A stretch of 64,000 nucleotides of DNA, from assembly GCA_030427145.1 (NCBI GenBank), contig JAUHWT010000001.1:248001-312000 (forward strand), read 5' to 3'. Source of the DNA: Alphaproteobacteria bacterium (GTDB lineage Bacteria > Pseudomonadota > Alphaproteobacteria > Rhodobacterales > Rhodobacteraceae). How positions within the stretch are numbered: position 1 is the stretch's first letter; every line of letters starts with the position of its first letter. This document shows positions 8,597-18,344 of the stretch, piece by piece. The notes beneath the pieces are model-generated. The model searched no databases. It was given only the letters and a program-made list of their open reading frames with translations, and was not told the DNA's origin. The translations under genes and the position numbers were made by a program.

Positions 8597-9354
8597 TCGT
8601 CGTCCTCCGGCGCGTCGTCGCTGATCCAGGTTTTTGCGGCCTGCAACTCATCATTGGAAAACACGTGGACGTGGCCGGGAATGAGCGGTGCGAAAACGCG
8701 GGTCGCGTGGCGGATCCAGTCGAGGTCGGAGACCACGGCGATTTTCGTGAACTGCGTCAGGTGCATGATACCGACGCGCGCGTCGCTCCAGACCGCGCCG
8801 GGGGTCATGGATTTGAAATCGGGGCCGATGCGGTAGATCAGCTTGATTTTGCGGTGATCCTTCAGCTTGTCCTGGATGAGCGGCACGATACGTTCGGAAT
8901 AGTCGCGGGCCGTGATGACGCCGTGGACGGAGAAGCCAACCACGTCATCGGGCAAATCCTCCATCACGGTGATGTGGTTTGGACTGGCGTCGGGCTCGGA
9001 CACCCAGTTCAGCGCCTTTTCCAGCTGATCCGCCGGGAAATGCCGTATGCGGGCGGCCAGAAAATGCTTTGCGAATTTCGGAGCGACGTCCAGCACGCGG
9101 GCGTCGGAGACAAGGGCGATCTTGTCGACCATGCGGTGGTGGTCACGAATGAAGCTGAGATGCCCGATGAATGAGGCGAAGTCGGTCCAGCCGGGAAATT
9201 CAGCGGTGTGGACAACGATGTTTGGAATGCTGTCGGTTTCGTTGACCCATTTGTTGAACCGCTCGGTGAGCTGGGAGAAGTCCTTCTCCGTCAGCTTGCC
9301 CGTTGGTTCCAGGATGAAACAGTTGTGGTTGGTGTCCTCAACAATCGACAGCAT
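8593..9354 (-). CDS. tandem SpoIIAA-like (STAS-type) protein
   Basis: Protein of 253 aa that looks like two copies of the SpoIIAA-like (DUF3478-type) domain in one chain: residues about 1-122 and about 130-250. Each half has a predicted strand/helix pattern with a shared central element: DHHRMVDKIALVSDARVLD in the first half and HLTQFTKIAVVSDLDWIRH in the second. Single-domain relatives of about 120 aa are common in proteobacteria and are of uncertain role, some linked to membrane or lipid stress. No signal peptide or membrane helix is seen, and the C-terminus is acidic. The ribosome site GGAGGGG precedes the ATG. An inverted repeat (9375-9394) lies just upstream. Confidence 0.7.
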   Translation of the reverse strand: MLSIVEDTNHNCFILEPTGKLTEKDFSQLTERFNKWVNETDSIPNIVVHTAEFPGWTDFASFIGHLSFIRDHHRMVDKIALVSDARVLDVAPKFAKHFLAARIRHFPADQLEKALNWVSEPDASPNHITVMEDLPDDVVGFSVHGVITARDYSERIVPLIQDKLKDHRKIKLIYRIGPDFKSMTPGAVWSDARVGIMHLTQFTKIAVVSDLDWIRHATRVFAPLIPGHVHVFSNDELQAAKTWISDDAPEDDD

Positions 9355-9374
9355 GGCTCCCCTCCGCGTGCGGT

Positions 9375-9394
9375 ATGTTGGCTGTTACCAACAT
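9375..9394 (-). promoter_or_regulatory. inverted repeat upstream of the SpoIIAA-like gene
   Basis: ATGTTGG, six bases, CCAACAT: a perfect 7-bp inverted repeat 20 bp before the SpoIIAA-like start and 33 bp after the xylA stop. It has no T-run, so an operator or a leader hairpin is as likely as a terminator. Confidence 0.35.
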
Positions 9395-9426
9395 GCGCCC
9401 GACGCGGAGAGGTTTCAAGCGGGTGC

Positions 9427-10737
9427 CTAGACGAACCGGTTGATCCAGTTTTCCAGCCGTTCCTGCTGACCCGAGACGGGTTGAGGGTCGAGGCCCTCGG
9501 AATGGACACGGGCGGCGATGGTCTCGAGATCGGCGCCGTCGGCCAGCATGGCCTGATTTTCCGGTTTATCCCAGCCGGCGTAGCGCTGTTTGACGAAATC
9601 GCCCCAGCCGCCGTCCTCGATCATGGCCGCCGCCGCGATCAGGCCGCGGGCGATGACGTCCATGCCGCCGATATGACCGGCAATGAGGTCCACCGGGTCG
9701 AGGGACTGGCGGCGCAGTTTGCTGTCGAAATTGAAACCGCCGGTGGTGAAACCGCCGCCCTTGAGGATGTAGTACATGGCGACGGCGGTTTCCGGCACGT
9801 TGTTGGGGAACTGGTCGGTGTCCCAGCCGGACTGGTAATCGTTGCGGTTGGCGTCGAGGCTGCCGAAAATGCCCAGCGCGTTGGCGGTTTCAATCTCGTG
9901 CTCGAAAGTGTGGCCGGCGAGAACGGAGTGGCCGGTCTCGATGTTGACCTTAACCTCTTTTTCCAGACCGAAGCGCTGCAGGAAGCCGAACACGGTGGCG
10001 ACGTCGTAGTCGTACTGGTGCTTGCTGGGCTCCTGGGGTTTGGGCTCGATCAGGATGGCGCCCTCAAAACCGATTTTGTGTTTGTAATCGACGACCATGG
10101 AAAGGAAGCGGCCCATCTGGTCAAGTTCGCGGCCCATGTCGGTGTTGAGCAGGGTCTCGTAGCCTTCGCGGCCACCCCAGAGCACGTAGTTGGCGCCTTT
10201 GAGGCGGTGCGTGACGTCCATGCAGTGCTTCACCTGGGCTGCGCACCAGGCGAAAACCTCCGGGTCGGGGTTGGTCGAGGCACCGGCCATAAAGCGCCGG
10301 TTGGTGAACATGTTGGCCGTGCCCCAGAGCAGTCGGGTGCCGGTTTCCTCAATTTTGCGCTCGAAAATATCGGCAATGGCGCTGACATTGTCGTTGGATT
10401 CCTGGAGCGTGTCGCCTTCCGGGGCGATGTCCCGGTCGTGGAAGGTAAAGAACGGCGCGTTCAGGATGGAGAACATCTCGAAGGCCACGTCAGCCTTGAG
10501 TTTGGCCGCTTCCATCGGGTCGCCGTGAAACCAGGGGCGCTCGAACGTGGGGCCGCCGAACGGGTCGCCACCGGGCCAGGCAAAGCTGTGCCAGTAGGCC
10601 ACGGCGAAGCGCAGATGCTCCTCCATGGTTTTGCCCATGATCTCGCGTTTGGCGTCGTAAAAGCGGAAGGCGAGCGGATCGTCGCTGTCCGGGCCCTTGT
10701 ACTGGACCCTGTCGATACCCGCAAAAAAGTCTGTCAT
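9427..10737 (-). CDS. xylA: xylose isomerase
   Basis: Xylose isomerase, 436 aa, converting D-xylose to D-xylulose in the cytosol with two divalent metals; the length fits class II enzymes. The catalytic His/Asp pair is in [13 protein letters not shown] (about residue 97-109). Metal ligands are in [13 protein letters not shown] and GSLDANRND, and [17 protein letters not shown] is another family signature. It follows xylB with a four-base ATGA overlap, so the two are translationally coupled. No dedicated xylose ABC transporter is in the window. Confidence 0.97.
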   Translation of the reverse strand: MTDFFAGIDRVQYKGPDSDDPLAFRFYDAKREIMGKTMEEHLRFAVAYWHSFAWPGGDPFGGPTFERPWFHGDPMEAAKLKADVAFEMFSILNAPFFTFHDRDIAPEGDTLQESNDNVSAIADIFERKIEETGTRLLWGTANMFTNRRFMAGASTNPDPEVFAWCAAQVKHCMDVTHRLKGANYVLWGGREGYETLLNTDMGRELDQMGRFLSMVVDYKHKIGFEGAILIEPKPQEPSKHQYDYDVATVFGFLQRFGLEKEVKVNIETGHSVLAGHTFEHEIETANALGIFGSLDANRNDYQSGWDTDQFPNNVPETAVAMYYILKGGGFTTGGFNFDSKLRRQSLDPVDLIAGHIGGMDVIARGLIAAAAMIEDGGWGDFVKQRYAGWDKPENQAMLADGADLETIAARVHSEGLDPQPVSGQQERLENWINRFV

Positions 10738-12182
10738 TCCATTTTCTCCCTAATGGCGGGGTAAAGGCCGCGATACCGGGCCAGCCCCTCCTGATATTGT
10801 GGCACCAGGCCCGCGTCGGGCTCGACGGTGCTGATGATGTCCGGTGCGAAACACACCTCCTGTGGGTCGGCACCCTCCGCCGCGCAAATGGCGAGACGGG
10901 CGGCCCCGAGGGCCGCGCCCACGTCGCTGTCGGCGGCCACGAGCAGCGGCCGGTTCAGGACGCTTGCAATGATTTTGAGCCAGGTTTTGGAACGGGCACC
11001 GCCCCCAACGGCCAGAGCCGCCTCGAAGTCGGTGCCTGCCCCGGCAAGGGCGGTCTGGCAATCGGCGAAGGCGTAGGCCACACCCTCAAGGATCGCCTGG
11101 GCCAGGTCGGCGGGGCCGTGGCTTTGGGCAAGGCCGGTGAAGGAGCCGCGCGCACCAGGGTCGTTGTGGGGTGTGCGCTCGCCCGAGAGGTAGGGCAGGA
11201 AAATCACGTCAGAGGGACGCTCCACCTCGCCTATGGCGTCGGACAGGTTCACGGCCGTTTTGGATGTAAGGCGCGCCAGCCATTCGAGGCTGTCGGCGGC
11301 CGACAGGATCACGCCCATCTGGTGCCAGGTGTCCGGCATGGCGTGGCAGAAGGCGTGAACCGCGCCTTCGGTGTTGGGTGAGAACTTTGCGTTGGAGACG
11401 AAAAGCACGCCGGAAGTGCCGAGCGAGACGAAGGCCGTGCCTGGTTTGACGACCCCTACCCCGCAGGCCGCGGCGGCGTTGTCACCGGCGCCACCGGCGA
11501 CGACGACCGGACCGGTCATGCCCCAGCGGTTTGCCAGTTCGGCGCGGAGTTTGCCGGAATCCGCGCTGCCCTCAACCAGGGACGGCATGTGGTCGCGGGT
11601 GAGGCCGGTTGCGGCGAGAAGGTCGTCGGACCAGTCGCGTTTGGCCACGTCGAGCCAGAGTGTGCCGGCGGCGTCGGACATTTCCGAGACGTATTCGCCG
11701 GTAAGGCACAGGCGCACGTAATCCTTGGGCAGGAGTACCCTTGCGGTTTTTTCGAAAATCTCCGGCTCATGCTTGCGGAGCCAGGCGAGTTTGGGGGCGG
11801 TGAAGCCGGCCATGGCGATGTTGCCCGCGATGCTACGGCTGTTGGGACAGGCCTCTTCGATCTCGGCACATTCGGCGGAGGAGCGTCCGTCATTCCAAAG
11901 GATGGCGGGGCGCAGGACGTTGTCTGCTGCGTCGAGGCATACGGCCCCGTGCATCTGGCCCGAAAGGCCGATGCCGCGCACATCGGCGAGGGAACTGCGA
12001 TCGGCCAGGGTGTCGATGGTTGCCTCAGCAGCGGTCCACCAGTCCATCGGGTTCTGCTCGGACCAGTAGGGATGCGGGCGGGTTACCTCGATGGATTTGG
12101 AGGCCTGGTCGACGAGGTGCTGGTCGCCGTCGAACAGCACGGTCTTGACCGATGAGGTGCCGATATCAATTCCAATATACAT
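10734..12182 (-). CDS. xylB: xylulokinase
   Basis: FGGY-family carbohydrate kinase of 482 aa, phosphorylating D-xylulose with ATP to feed the pentose phosphate pathway. The N-terminal phosphate-binding motif [13 protein letters not shown], the sugar-site segment GLSGQMHG, and the C-terminal GGGARSKTW of the FGGY signature are present. Xylulokinase rather than another FGGY kinase is inferred from the overlapping xylA. It is the first gene of a two-gene operon; the promoter should lie in the 183 bp between it and the TAXI-type binding protein gene upstream. Confidence 0.95.
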   Translation of the reverse strand: MYIGIDIGTSSVKTVLFDGDQHLVDQASKSIEVTRPHPYWSEQNPMDWWTAAEATIDTLADRSSLADVRGIGLSGQMHGAVCLDAADNVLRPAILWNDGRSSAECAEIEEACPNSRSIAGNIAMAGFTAPKLAWLRKHEPEIFEKTARVLLPKDYVRLCLTGEYVSEMSDAAGTLWLDVAKRDWSDDLLAATGLTRDHMPSLVEGSADSGKLRAELANRWGMTGPVVVAGGAGDNAAAACGVGVVKPGTAFVSLGTSGVLFVSNAKFSPNTEGAVHAFCHAMPDTWHQMGVILSAADSLEWLARLTSKTAVNLSDAIGEVERPSDVIFLPYLSGERTPHNDPGARGSFTGLAQSHGPADLAQAILEGVAYAFADCQTALAGAGTDFEAALAVGGGARSKTWLKIIASVLNRPLLVAADSDVGAALGAARLAICAAEGADPQEVCFAPDIISTVEPDAGLVPQYQEGLARYRGLYPAIREKME

Positions 12183-12365
12183 GTTACCGCACAGCCCTTC
12201 CGGACACGCAGCCGCAATTGATGATGCTCACGATTTTGCCCTCCCACTTGCGGACGACCCGGTCGGGTGCCCGTCTTCGGCGCATAATTCTTTACCGGGA
12301 CCGGGGACGCAACCGATTAAACGCGCCTGAACCCGAAAGGGGTTTCCACCCGGGTGTGATGGTTT

Positions 12366-13313
12366 TTATTCGGTCCAGCCCCTGTCGCCGTAAAAGGCTT
12401 CGGCTGCGGCATGCAGGGGAGCGGAGAGGCCGATGCCTGTCATGGATGTCTGCGACAGATCGGCCAATACGGGCTCGAAACCGCGCAGTTGGTCGAGATT
12501 GTCGAAGATGCTGCTCAACACGATTTCCACGACGGCATCCGGCACGGCGCTGGTGGTGACGAGGGTGGCGCCAACTCCGATGGTGTCGATGGGTTCGGGA
12601 TTGCCCTGGTAGAGTTTGCCAGGGATATCGGCGGGAAACCAGGCGGCGTTTTCGGCGGCCAGATCGGTCACGGCGGGGCCGGAGATGTTGAGGATACGGG
12701 ACTCGCAGCCCAGGGTCGCCTCCTGCACGGTGCGGGCGGGGTGGCCGATGACCATGGCGAAGGCGTCGACCTCACCGTCGCAGAGCGCGCGGGCCTGCTG
12801 TTCGGGGGCGATGCCGCTGACCTCCTCATAGCTGTCGGGTTGGAGCCCGGCGGCTTCGGACGCGCCGCGCCAGAGTGGAAGCTGGCTGGAGCCGCCAATG
12901 CTGACGCGTTTGCCGGAGAGATCCTGGATACCGGTCACGCCGCTGTCGGCCCGGGTCACAACGGTGAGTGGCTCGGCATGCAGGGACAGCAGTGCGCGCA
13001 GTTCGGTGAAGGGTGCGTCGACCTGGCCGTTGACCGCGGCGCGCTGGGTGTCGGACTGGACGAGCGCCATTTCCGCCGCGCCGTCGCGCAGGCGGTTGAT
13101 GTTGTCGAGTGAACCATCGGACGCGATGGCCGCGCAGCGCAGGCCGTGTTCACGCCGGGTTTTGTTGATGGTGCGACAGATTGCGACACCTACCGGGAAA
13201 TAGGCGCCCGCCAGGCTGCCCGTGCTCAGGCGAACCAGACGGTCTTCCTGGGCCTCAACCGGGATGGTCAGGGTCAGGGCAAGACAGGTGGTCAGGACGG
13301 ACAGACGAAACAA
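12366..13313 (-). CDS. TAXI family TRAP-type solute-binding protein
   Basis: Periplasmic binding protein of the TAXI subfamily, about 315 aa. The N-terminus has a signal peptide (LFRLSVLTTCLALTLTI, cleavage near VEAQ-E). The family motif LSTGSLAGAYFPVG follows directly, and GSLDNINRLRDGAAEMALVQ matches the region after the first ligand-binding loop. I place the start at TTG 13313, because GGAGG (13319-13323) lies five bases upstream and the residues between the upstream in-frame start (13370) and this point do not fit a signal peptide. TAXI proteins usually work with a fused TRAP permease for organic acids; none is adjacent here. Confidence 0.82.
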   Translation of the reverse strand: MFRLSVLTTCLALTLTIPVEAQEDRLVRLSTGSLAGAYFPVGVAICRTINKTRREHGLRCAAIASDGSLDNINRLRDGAAEMALVQSDTQRAAVNGQVDAPFTELRALLSLHAEPLTVVTRADSGVTGIQDLSGKRVSIGGSSQLPLWRGASEAAGLQPDSYEEVSGIAPEQQARALCDGEVDAFAMVIGHPARTVQEATLGCESRILNISGPAVTDLAAENAAWFPADIPGKLYQGNPEPIDTIGVGATLVTTSAVPDAVVEIVLSSIFDNLDQLRGFEPVLADLSQTSMTGIGLSAPLHAAAEAFYGDRGWTE

Positions 13314-13396
13314 GGCGGCCTCCGGTTTTATTGGGACCTTAAGTCTAGTCCCGGATCGGAGCCCGCACAACTACAGGCTTGGCGCCGATTGCGCGA

Positions 13397-14578
13397 TCAG
13401 GCCCGGCGCGCCGCATTCATGCGGTCGAGGTGTTCGCCGAAATACCGCGGGTCCATGCCCTCCGCCAGTGCGCGGCGGAAGAACGCGGCCTGGGTTTCCG
13501 GTGCGAGACCGTTCTTGGGCGGGTCCCGGTCGAGGTTGGTGGGGAAGGAATAGCCTTCAGCGGTGGAGGCGATGGCGGCGTCGAGTTCAGCCGGGCTAAG
13601 GCGCCCGCTCTCACGGGCCTCGACGGCATGGGGGTAGACCAGCCGGCACATTTTGTCGCGGTCGATGGTTTCCATGGCGCGACCAAAGGCGGAGGACACC
13701 TGGAGCAGGTTGGCGAAACGGTGGATGTCCTCACTGGTATTGGCTCCGGCGGCGTGGAACAGGGCCGGGTTGAAGAAAACCGTGTCGCCTTTTTCCAGCG
13801 GCAACTGGACGTGGCGTTCCTCGAACAGGGCGCGAAAATCCTCGCGACGCCATGCGGCGTAGCCGGGACGATAGGCCTGGGAGAAGGGCAGCAGTTTGGT
13901 CGGGCCGCTTTCGAGAGGCATGTCGCAATGGGCGACGGCGCCCTGGAGCGTCAGGATCGGTGACACGTCATGCACATGCGCGGGATAGGACGCGCTGATG
14001 TCGGCGGTTTGAAAACCGAGATGATAGTCGCGATGGGCCTGCTGGGCCTGGCCGCCGGGATGCACGAGGTTGACCTGGGCCGTCATCTGCCAGTTGGGGC
14101 CGAGCCATGCCTCGCAGATGGCGGAGATTGTGGGGTTGGCAAAATAGTCGAGAAACACGCGGGGTGAGGCCTCGCACAGTTTCTGAAGCGAGTTCCAGAC
14201 GCGGTCATTGGCGCCCGCGGCTGCGAAATGGTCGCCACCGCCGCCGGTGCCTTCCTTTTCCTTCGCGATGATGGTCCGGTAGAGGTCCGTCGCCTCATCC
14301 AGGACGGACGTGTCAGCATAGGTGCCCTTGAGCGCAACCACGCCTGCGCCGCTGCGCAGAACCTGGGCCCATTCGGCCATGATGCCGCGACGGGTCCGGG
14401 GATCCTCAAGCTCGGGGCGCAGGTCCGCCATGTCGTAGACGGGGATGTTCTTTTCAATGGATGCGGCACGCGGGACATCAGCGCTGGACGTCACCTGATC
14501 GATGAGGGTCTGGAAGTCGTTCAGGTCGCAGGCGTCCGGATCGTAGTAGCCGCTGGTCGTGTCGATGGTGTCTTTCAT
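13397..14578 (-). CDS. phytanoyl-CoA dioxygenase (PhyH) family protein
   Basis: Fe(II)/2-oxoglutarate-dependent dioxygenase-like protein of about 393 aa. The iron-binding HxD motif is in QQAHRDYHLGFQ and the distal His in NPALFHAAGAN, with a following Arg (HRFANLLQV) suited to bind 2-oxoglutarate. PhyH-family bacterial enzymes hydroxylate small molecules; the substrate is unknown. The ATG at 14578 follows GGGAGGA. It is divergent from a LacI-type regulator across 82 bp, which suggests control by that protein. It is longer than many PhyH proteins (about 270-300 aa), with an extra N-terminal part of about 100 residues. Confidence 0.82.
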   Translation of the reverse strand: MKDTIDTTSGYYDPDACDLNDFQTLIDQVTSSADVPRAASIEKNIPVYDMADLRPELEDPRTRRGIMAEWAQVLRSGAGVVALKGTYADTSVLDEATDLYRTIIAKEKEGTGGGGDHFAAAGANDRVWNSLQKLCEASPRVFLDYFANPTISAICEAWLGPNWQMTAQVNLVHPGGQAQQAHRDYHLGFQTADISASYPAHVHDVSPILTLQGAVAHCDMPLESGPTKLLPFSQAYRPGYAAWRREDFRALFEERHVQLPLEKGDTVFFNPALFHAAGANTSEDIHRFANLLQVSSAFGRAMETIDRDKMCRLVYPHAVEARESGRLSPAELDAAIASTAEGYSFPTNLDRDPPKNGLAPETQAAFFRRALAEGMDPRYFGEHLDRMNAARRA

Positions 14579-14611
14579 GATGGGTCCTCCCGTTTGTTGG
14601 GTACAGGATAG

Positions 14612-14621
14612 CCGGATCCGG
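14612..14621. promoter_or_regulatory. possible operator between phyH-like gene and LacI regulator
   Basis: CCGGATCCGG is a perfect 10-bp palindrome near the middle of the 82-bp divergent spacer, a position that would suit an operator for the LacI-family protein. It is short and lacks the usual central CG of LacI operators. Confidence 0.25.
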
Positions 14622-14660
14622 GATTGCTTTGGATGGGAAAACACATCAGAAATACATCAA

Positions 14661-15677
14661 ATGACGCATCGTTTTTCCATTAAGGAGATTGCCCGGCAGG
14701 CCGGGCTGGGGACGGCTACGGTGGACAGGGTTCTCAACAACCGGTCCAATGTAAGCCCGCAGACAAGGTCGCGGGTTAAGGCCGCCATTGAGGAACTGAC
14801 GGCGCAGGAGGCGCAGCTGACCGCGCGGGGCCGACGGCTGTTTGTTGATTTTGTGGTGGAAGCTCCAGCCCGGTTCAGCCGGGAGGTGCGGGAGGCGGCC
14901 GAGTCGATCCTGCCCCGTGTTGGAGCGGCGGTGTTCCGACCACGATTTGTCCTGCAGGAAGTGATGGAAGAGGCGGAGGTCGTCCGCGTTCTGGAGCGTA
15001 TTCTGAAGCGCGGCAGCCAGGGGGTGTGCCTGAAAGCGCGGGATACGCCCCTCATTCGGGAGGCCGTCAATGCGCTGATGGCCGCACGCATTCCGGTGGT
15101 GACGCTGGTCACGGATATGGGCTGCACGGACCGTCTGGCTTATGTGGGGCTCGACAACGCGGGTGCGGGGCGGACCGCGGGCTGGATCATCTCGAAAATT
15201 GTTGGAGACGGGCCCGGTACGGTGCTGGCGACGCGCAGTCACGAGCGGTTTCTCGGGGAGGAGGAACGGGAAAGCGCGTTCGCCGCAACGTTGGCGGCCC
15301 GGTGCCCGAACCTGCGGATGCTGCCGGTTCAGGGGGGTGGAGGGCTTGGCCATGAGACCTCGAAGGTGCTTGCCCGGGCCATGGAAGGCGTGACGGATTT
15401 GCGCGCGGTTTATTCAATGGGAGGCGGCAACCGCTCAATTCTGAAGACGCTGGGCGACAGCGGGCATACCCCGCAGGTCTATGTGGCGCATGACCTCGAT
15501 CAGGAGAACCGCGCCCTGATCCGGGATCGGCGGCTGGATTTCATCCTGCACCACGATCTGCGCGAGGATATGGGGAATGCGTATGCCGCGTTTCTCGCCT
15601 ATCACGGGTTGTCGGCCGAACCGGTGGAGGCGGCAATTTCGTCGGTTCAGGTTCTGACGCCGGAGAACGTGGCCTGA
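14661..15677 (+). CDS. LacI family transcriptional regulator
   Basis: Regulator of 338 aa with an N-terminal LacI helix-turn-helix (FSIKEIARQAGLGTATVDRVLNN, residues about 4-26) and hinge helix, then a periplasmic-binding-protein-like effector domain. The effector domain carries VYSMGGGNRSILKTL and YVAHDLDQENRALI, typical of the sugar-binding Peripla_BP_4 type. The ATG at 14661 opens the HTH directly. It is divergent from the PhyH-like gene and 2.5 kb from xylBA, so the PhyH-like gene, xylose genes or itself could be targets. Effector unknown; a sugar or sugar-derived compound is plausible by family. Confidence 0.9.
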   Translation: MTHRFSIKEIARQAGLGTATVDRVLNNRSNVSPQTRSRVKAAIEELTAQEAQLTARGRRLFVDFVVEAPARFSREVREAAESILPRVGAAVFRPRFVLQEVMEEAEVVRVLERILKRGSQGVCLKARDTPLIREAVNALMAARIPVVTLVTDMGCTDRLAYVGLDNAGAGRTAGWIISKIVGDGPGTVLATRSHERFLGEEERESAFAATLAARCPNLRMLPVQGGGGLGHETSKVLARAMEGVTDLRAVYSMGGGNRSILKTLGDSGHTPQVYVAHDLDQENRALIRDRRLDFILHHDLREDMGNAYAAFLAYHGLSAEPVEAAISSVQVLTPENVA

Positions 15678-15684
15678 CGGCGGA

Positions 15685-16899
15685 TCAGGCGACCGACCGC
15701 GCAAGGGCACACTGGCTCCAAAGGGAGCCGAGAGCGCGGGTCAGGTGGTCGATGTCCTCAGTGGTGTGCATCGGTGACGGCGTGAAGCGCAGACGCTCGG
15801 TGCCCTGGGGGACGGTCGGGTAGTTGATGGGCTGTACGTAGATGCCGTAATCGGACAGCAGGATGTCCGAGATCATCTTACATTTGACCGGATCCTTGAC
15901 CATCACCGGGACAATGTGGCTCGGGTTCGGCAGATGCGGGATGCCCAGTGCGTCGAGACGTTTGCGCAGCAGGGCCACGTTGGATTTTTGCAGGTCGCGC
16001 TCGACGCTGCTTTCCTTGAGGTGACGGATGCTGGCGCGGGCACCGGCAGCCACCGCGGGCGGCAGGGCGGTGGTGAAGATGAAACCGCTGGCGAAGCTGC
16101 GGATAAAGTCGATCAGGGCGGCGGAGCCGGTGATGTAGCCACCATGCACGCCAAACGCCTTGCCGAGTGTGCCCTCGATCAGGGTGACGCGGTCCATCAG
16201 ACCGCGTTCCTCAGCGATGCCGCCGCCGCGCGGGCCATAGAGGCCAACCGCGTGAACCTCATCGAGGTAGGTCATGGCGCCGTGTTTTTCAGCCACGTCG
16301 AGGATCTCCTCCATGGGGGCGATGTCACCATCCATGGAATAGACACTCTCAAAGGCCACGACCTTCGGACGGTCGGGTGAAAGCGTGGAGAGTTTGCGGT
16401 TGAGATCCTCGGGGTCGTTGTGCCGCCAGATCATTTTTTCGGCGCGGGAATGGCGGATGCCCTCGATCATGCTGGCATGGTTGAGCGAGTCGGAGAGAAT
16501 CACACAGTTCTCAAGCTTCGATCCAAGCGTGCCGAGGCTTGCCCAGTTGGATACGTAGCCGGAGGTGAACAGCAGCGCGGCTTCCTTGCCGTGAAGGTCG
16601 GACAGTTCGGCCTCGAGCAGAACATGGTCGTGGTTCGTGCCGGAAATATTGCGCGTACCACCCGCGCCCGCACCACAGCGGTCGATGGCTTCATGCATGG
16701 CCTGGGTGACGATGGGATGCTGGCCCATGCCGAGATAATCGTTGGAACACCAGACGGTTACGTCCGATGTGGCGCCGTCGTGATGCCATTTGGCCTGGGG
16801 GAAAACGCCGCTGCACCGTTCAAGCTCGGCGAACACGCGGTAGTTTCCCGCATCCCGAAGAGCCGACAGGTGTGTTTCAAACAGAGCGTCATAATCCAT
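15685..16899 (-). CDS. hemA: 5-aminolevulinate synthase
   Basis: ALAS, 404 aa, a PLP enzyme condensing glycine and succinyl-CoA to 5-aminolevulinate, the alphaproteobacterial entry to haem and tetrapyrroles. N-terminal substrate-binding segments ([11 protein letters not shown]), the glycine-rich [15 protein letters not shown], the cofactor Asp/His in [12 protein letters not shown], and the Schiff-base lysine in [14 protein letters not shown] (about residue 245) all match. An FNR-type box lies about 175 bp upstream, agreeing with the oxygen control known for hemA in Rhodobacter. It converges on the LacI gene with seven bases between the stops. Confidence 0.98.
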   Translation of the reverse strand: MDYDALFETHLSALRDAGNYRVFAELERCSGVFPQAKWHHDGATSDVTVWCSNDYLGMGQHPIVTQAMHEAIDRCGAGAGGTRNISGTNHDHVLLEAELSDLHGKEAALLFTSGYVSNWASLGTLGSKLENCVILSDSLNHASMIEGIRHSRAEKMIWRHNDPEDLNRKLSTLSPDRPKVVAFESVYSMDGDIAPMEEILDVAEKHGAMTYLDEVHAVGLYGPRGGGIAEERGLMDRVTLIEGTLGKAFGVHGGYITGSAALIDFIRSFASGFIFTTALPPAVAAGARASIRHLKESSVERDLQKSNVALLRKRLDALGIPHLPNPSHIVPVMVKDPVKCKMISDILLSDYGIYVQPINYPTVPQGTERLRFTPSPMHTTEDIDHLTRALGSLWSQCALARSVA

Positions 16900-17073
16900 G
16901 GGTCGTACCCTCTTTCCGGTTCCCCTTGTCGCCGTACCGTCCGCCCCACGGAACTTCCGGTTTCAGGGATTTGGCATTCCAGGGGCCAAAAGTCCAGCCT
17001 GGGCGGCCGGGTCTTTGGTATTGGTATCGTTCACTTTACGCGGACTTTTGTCCCAGGACTGCGAGCCCGGTCC

Positions 17074-17087
17074 TTGACTTTGATCAA
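17074..17087 (-). promoter_or_regulatory. FNR/FnrL-type binding site upstream of hemA
   Basis: TTGAC-TTTG-ATCAA differs from the consensus TTGAT-N4-ATCAA at one position. Both flanking genes run on the minus strand, so the site lies in the hemA upstream region, about 175 bp before the start codon. In Rhodobacter hemA is a known FnrL target; the assignment here is by sequence match only. Confidence 0.6.
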
Positions 17088-17144
17088 ATTTACCGGATTT
17101 CGGCCCGAGAGGCTACGGACCCGTCGTTTAAGCAAACACCCGTG

Positions 17145-18344
17145 CTATTCGACCGGCGTTCCGAAGACCGCGATGGTCAGACCAAGGAGTGCAAGAAAGG
17201 TGAAAAGCAGTGTCAGATGGTTCAGTCGTGCCTGTCGGTAGGCGCCCCTGGCTGCAATCATGGCCTGGAAGGCGTAGTAGAGCGCAAAGGCGCGTGACGC
17301 GTAGCTGATGATCTCGAACACGCTCATGACCCAGGTCAGAAGCAGGGCGAAGGCCACCAGGATCGCGTAGGCAACACGGGGTGAAATTCGACCGCCGGTG
17401 AGTTCCTCAAGCAGACCGCCGGTGCCACCGGTATCGGCTACGGCCGCGCTGAACTGGGCGCTGAGGGCGGAGGCGATCAAGAGAACCGGCAGGACGGGGG
17501 CAACGATTGCCATAAGGTCAATGATTGCGGTTTCGCTGAGGTGAAGCATGTCGGGGGCGAAAAGATACGACATGAGAATGATGTAGACCATGTAGATCCC
17601 GGTCGACATCCACTGGGCCAGCCGCATGGACCGGATGCGTGTCGGGGCGTCATACTCATCCCCAAGATAGCGGGAGGTCTCGAACCCCTGAACGGTGATG
17701 AGCAGTCCGAAAATCAGGGTTATGGCAGGCCAGCCGTGCAGTTGCGGCGGTTTCACAACCAGATCGCCTGTCGCGACACGCTCGGCGAAAAACCAGCCGA
17801 GTCCAAACAGCAGCCCGGCAATGATGGCGAGTTTCACGCCCACCGAGATCTGCTCCATGTGCTCAAGCGCGCGAAACCCGTGGGTCCATCCAACGATCAG
17901 GATAACGGCAAGCACCCCGGTGGTGACCAGCCTGGCGTGGTAGGCGTCGTTCAGGTCGGTCAGGCTGACGGCGAAGGAGCCGAGCAGGTTGAGGTAATAG
18001 GCGACGGACACCGTATAGGCGAATGCAAGAACCCAGGACGCGGATTTCTCAAGGAGGTCCCCGACAGGATCGAGGCCTGGACCATGTTGCGCGATGCGGG
18101 CGATGTTGAAGCGGATCGCCGAGCCAAAAAGATAGGCCGTCAGGCACAGCAGGCCCATCACGAGGGGCGCGTATTTGCCATAGGAGGCGTCGAGGACCGG
18201 TCCGAGGACGAGGAAACCACTGCCGATGATGGAAGCCAGTGGTGTGATCGCGGCGCGCCACATCCGGGCCTGCGCCAGTTTTGGGTGAAGCAGAAGCCCG
18301 CCCGTGAAAACGGTTACGAAGATGATCAGTCCGTTTAAAATCAC
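17145..18344 (-). CDS. polytopic membrane protein, APC-superfamily-like
   Basis: Very hydrophobic protein of 399 aa with about 11-12 membrane segments. An early GSGFLVLGPVL, a mid-protein LIFGLLITVQGFETSRYLG and ASALSAQFSAAVADTGG resemble amino-acid/nucleobase permeases of the APC superfamily, but I cannot place it in a named family. The start is GTG at 18344, preceded by GAGG five bases upstream. It lies 116 bp downstream of dnaE2 on the same strand, so read-through is possible. The physical role is probably solute transport; the substrate is unknown. Confidence 0.65.
   Translation of the reverse strand: MILNGLIIFVTVFTGGLLLHPKLAQARMWRAAITPLASIIGSGFLVLGPVLDASYGKYAPLVMGLLCLTAYLFGSAIRFNIARIAQHGPGLDPVGDLLEKSASWVLAFAYTVSVAYYLNLLGSFAVSLTDLNDAYHARLVTTGVLAVILIVGWTHGFRALEHMEQISVGVKLAIIAGLLFGLGWFFAERVATGDLVVKPPQLHGWPAITLIFGLLITVQGFETSRYLGDEYDAPTRIRSMRLAQWMSTGIYMVYIILMSYLFAPDMLHLSETAIIDLMAIVAPVLPVLLIASALSAQFSAAVADTGGTGGLLEELTGGRISPRVAYAILVAFALLLTWVMSVFEIISYASRAFALYYAFQAMIAARGAYRQARLNHLTLLFTFLALLGLTIAVFGTPVE

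Noticed and set aside
9208-10764. 518-codon open frame antisense to xylA and the SpoIIAA-like gene
   Set aside because: Spans two well-supported genes on the other strand and shows no protein-like pattern.
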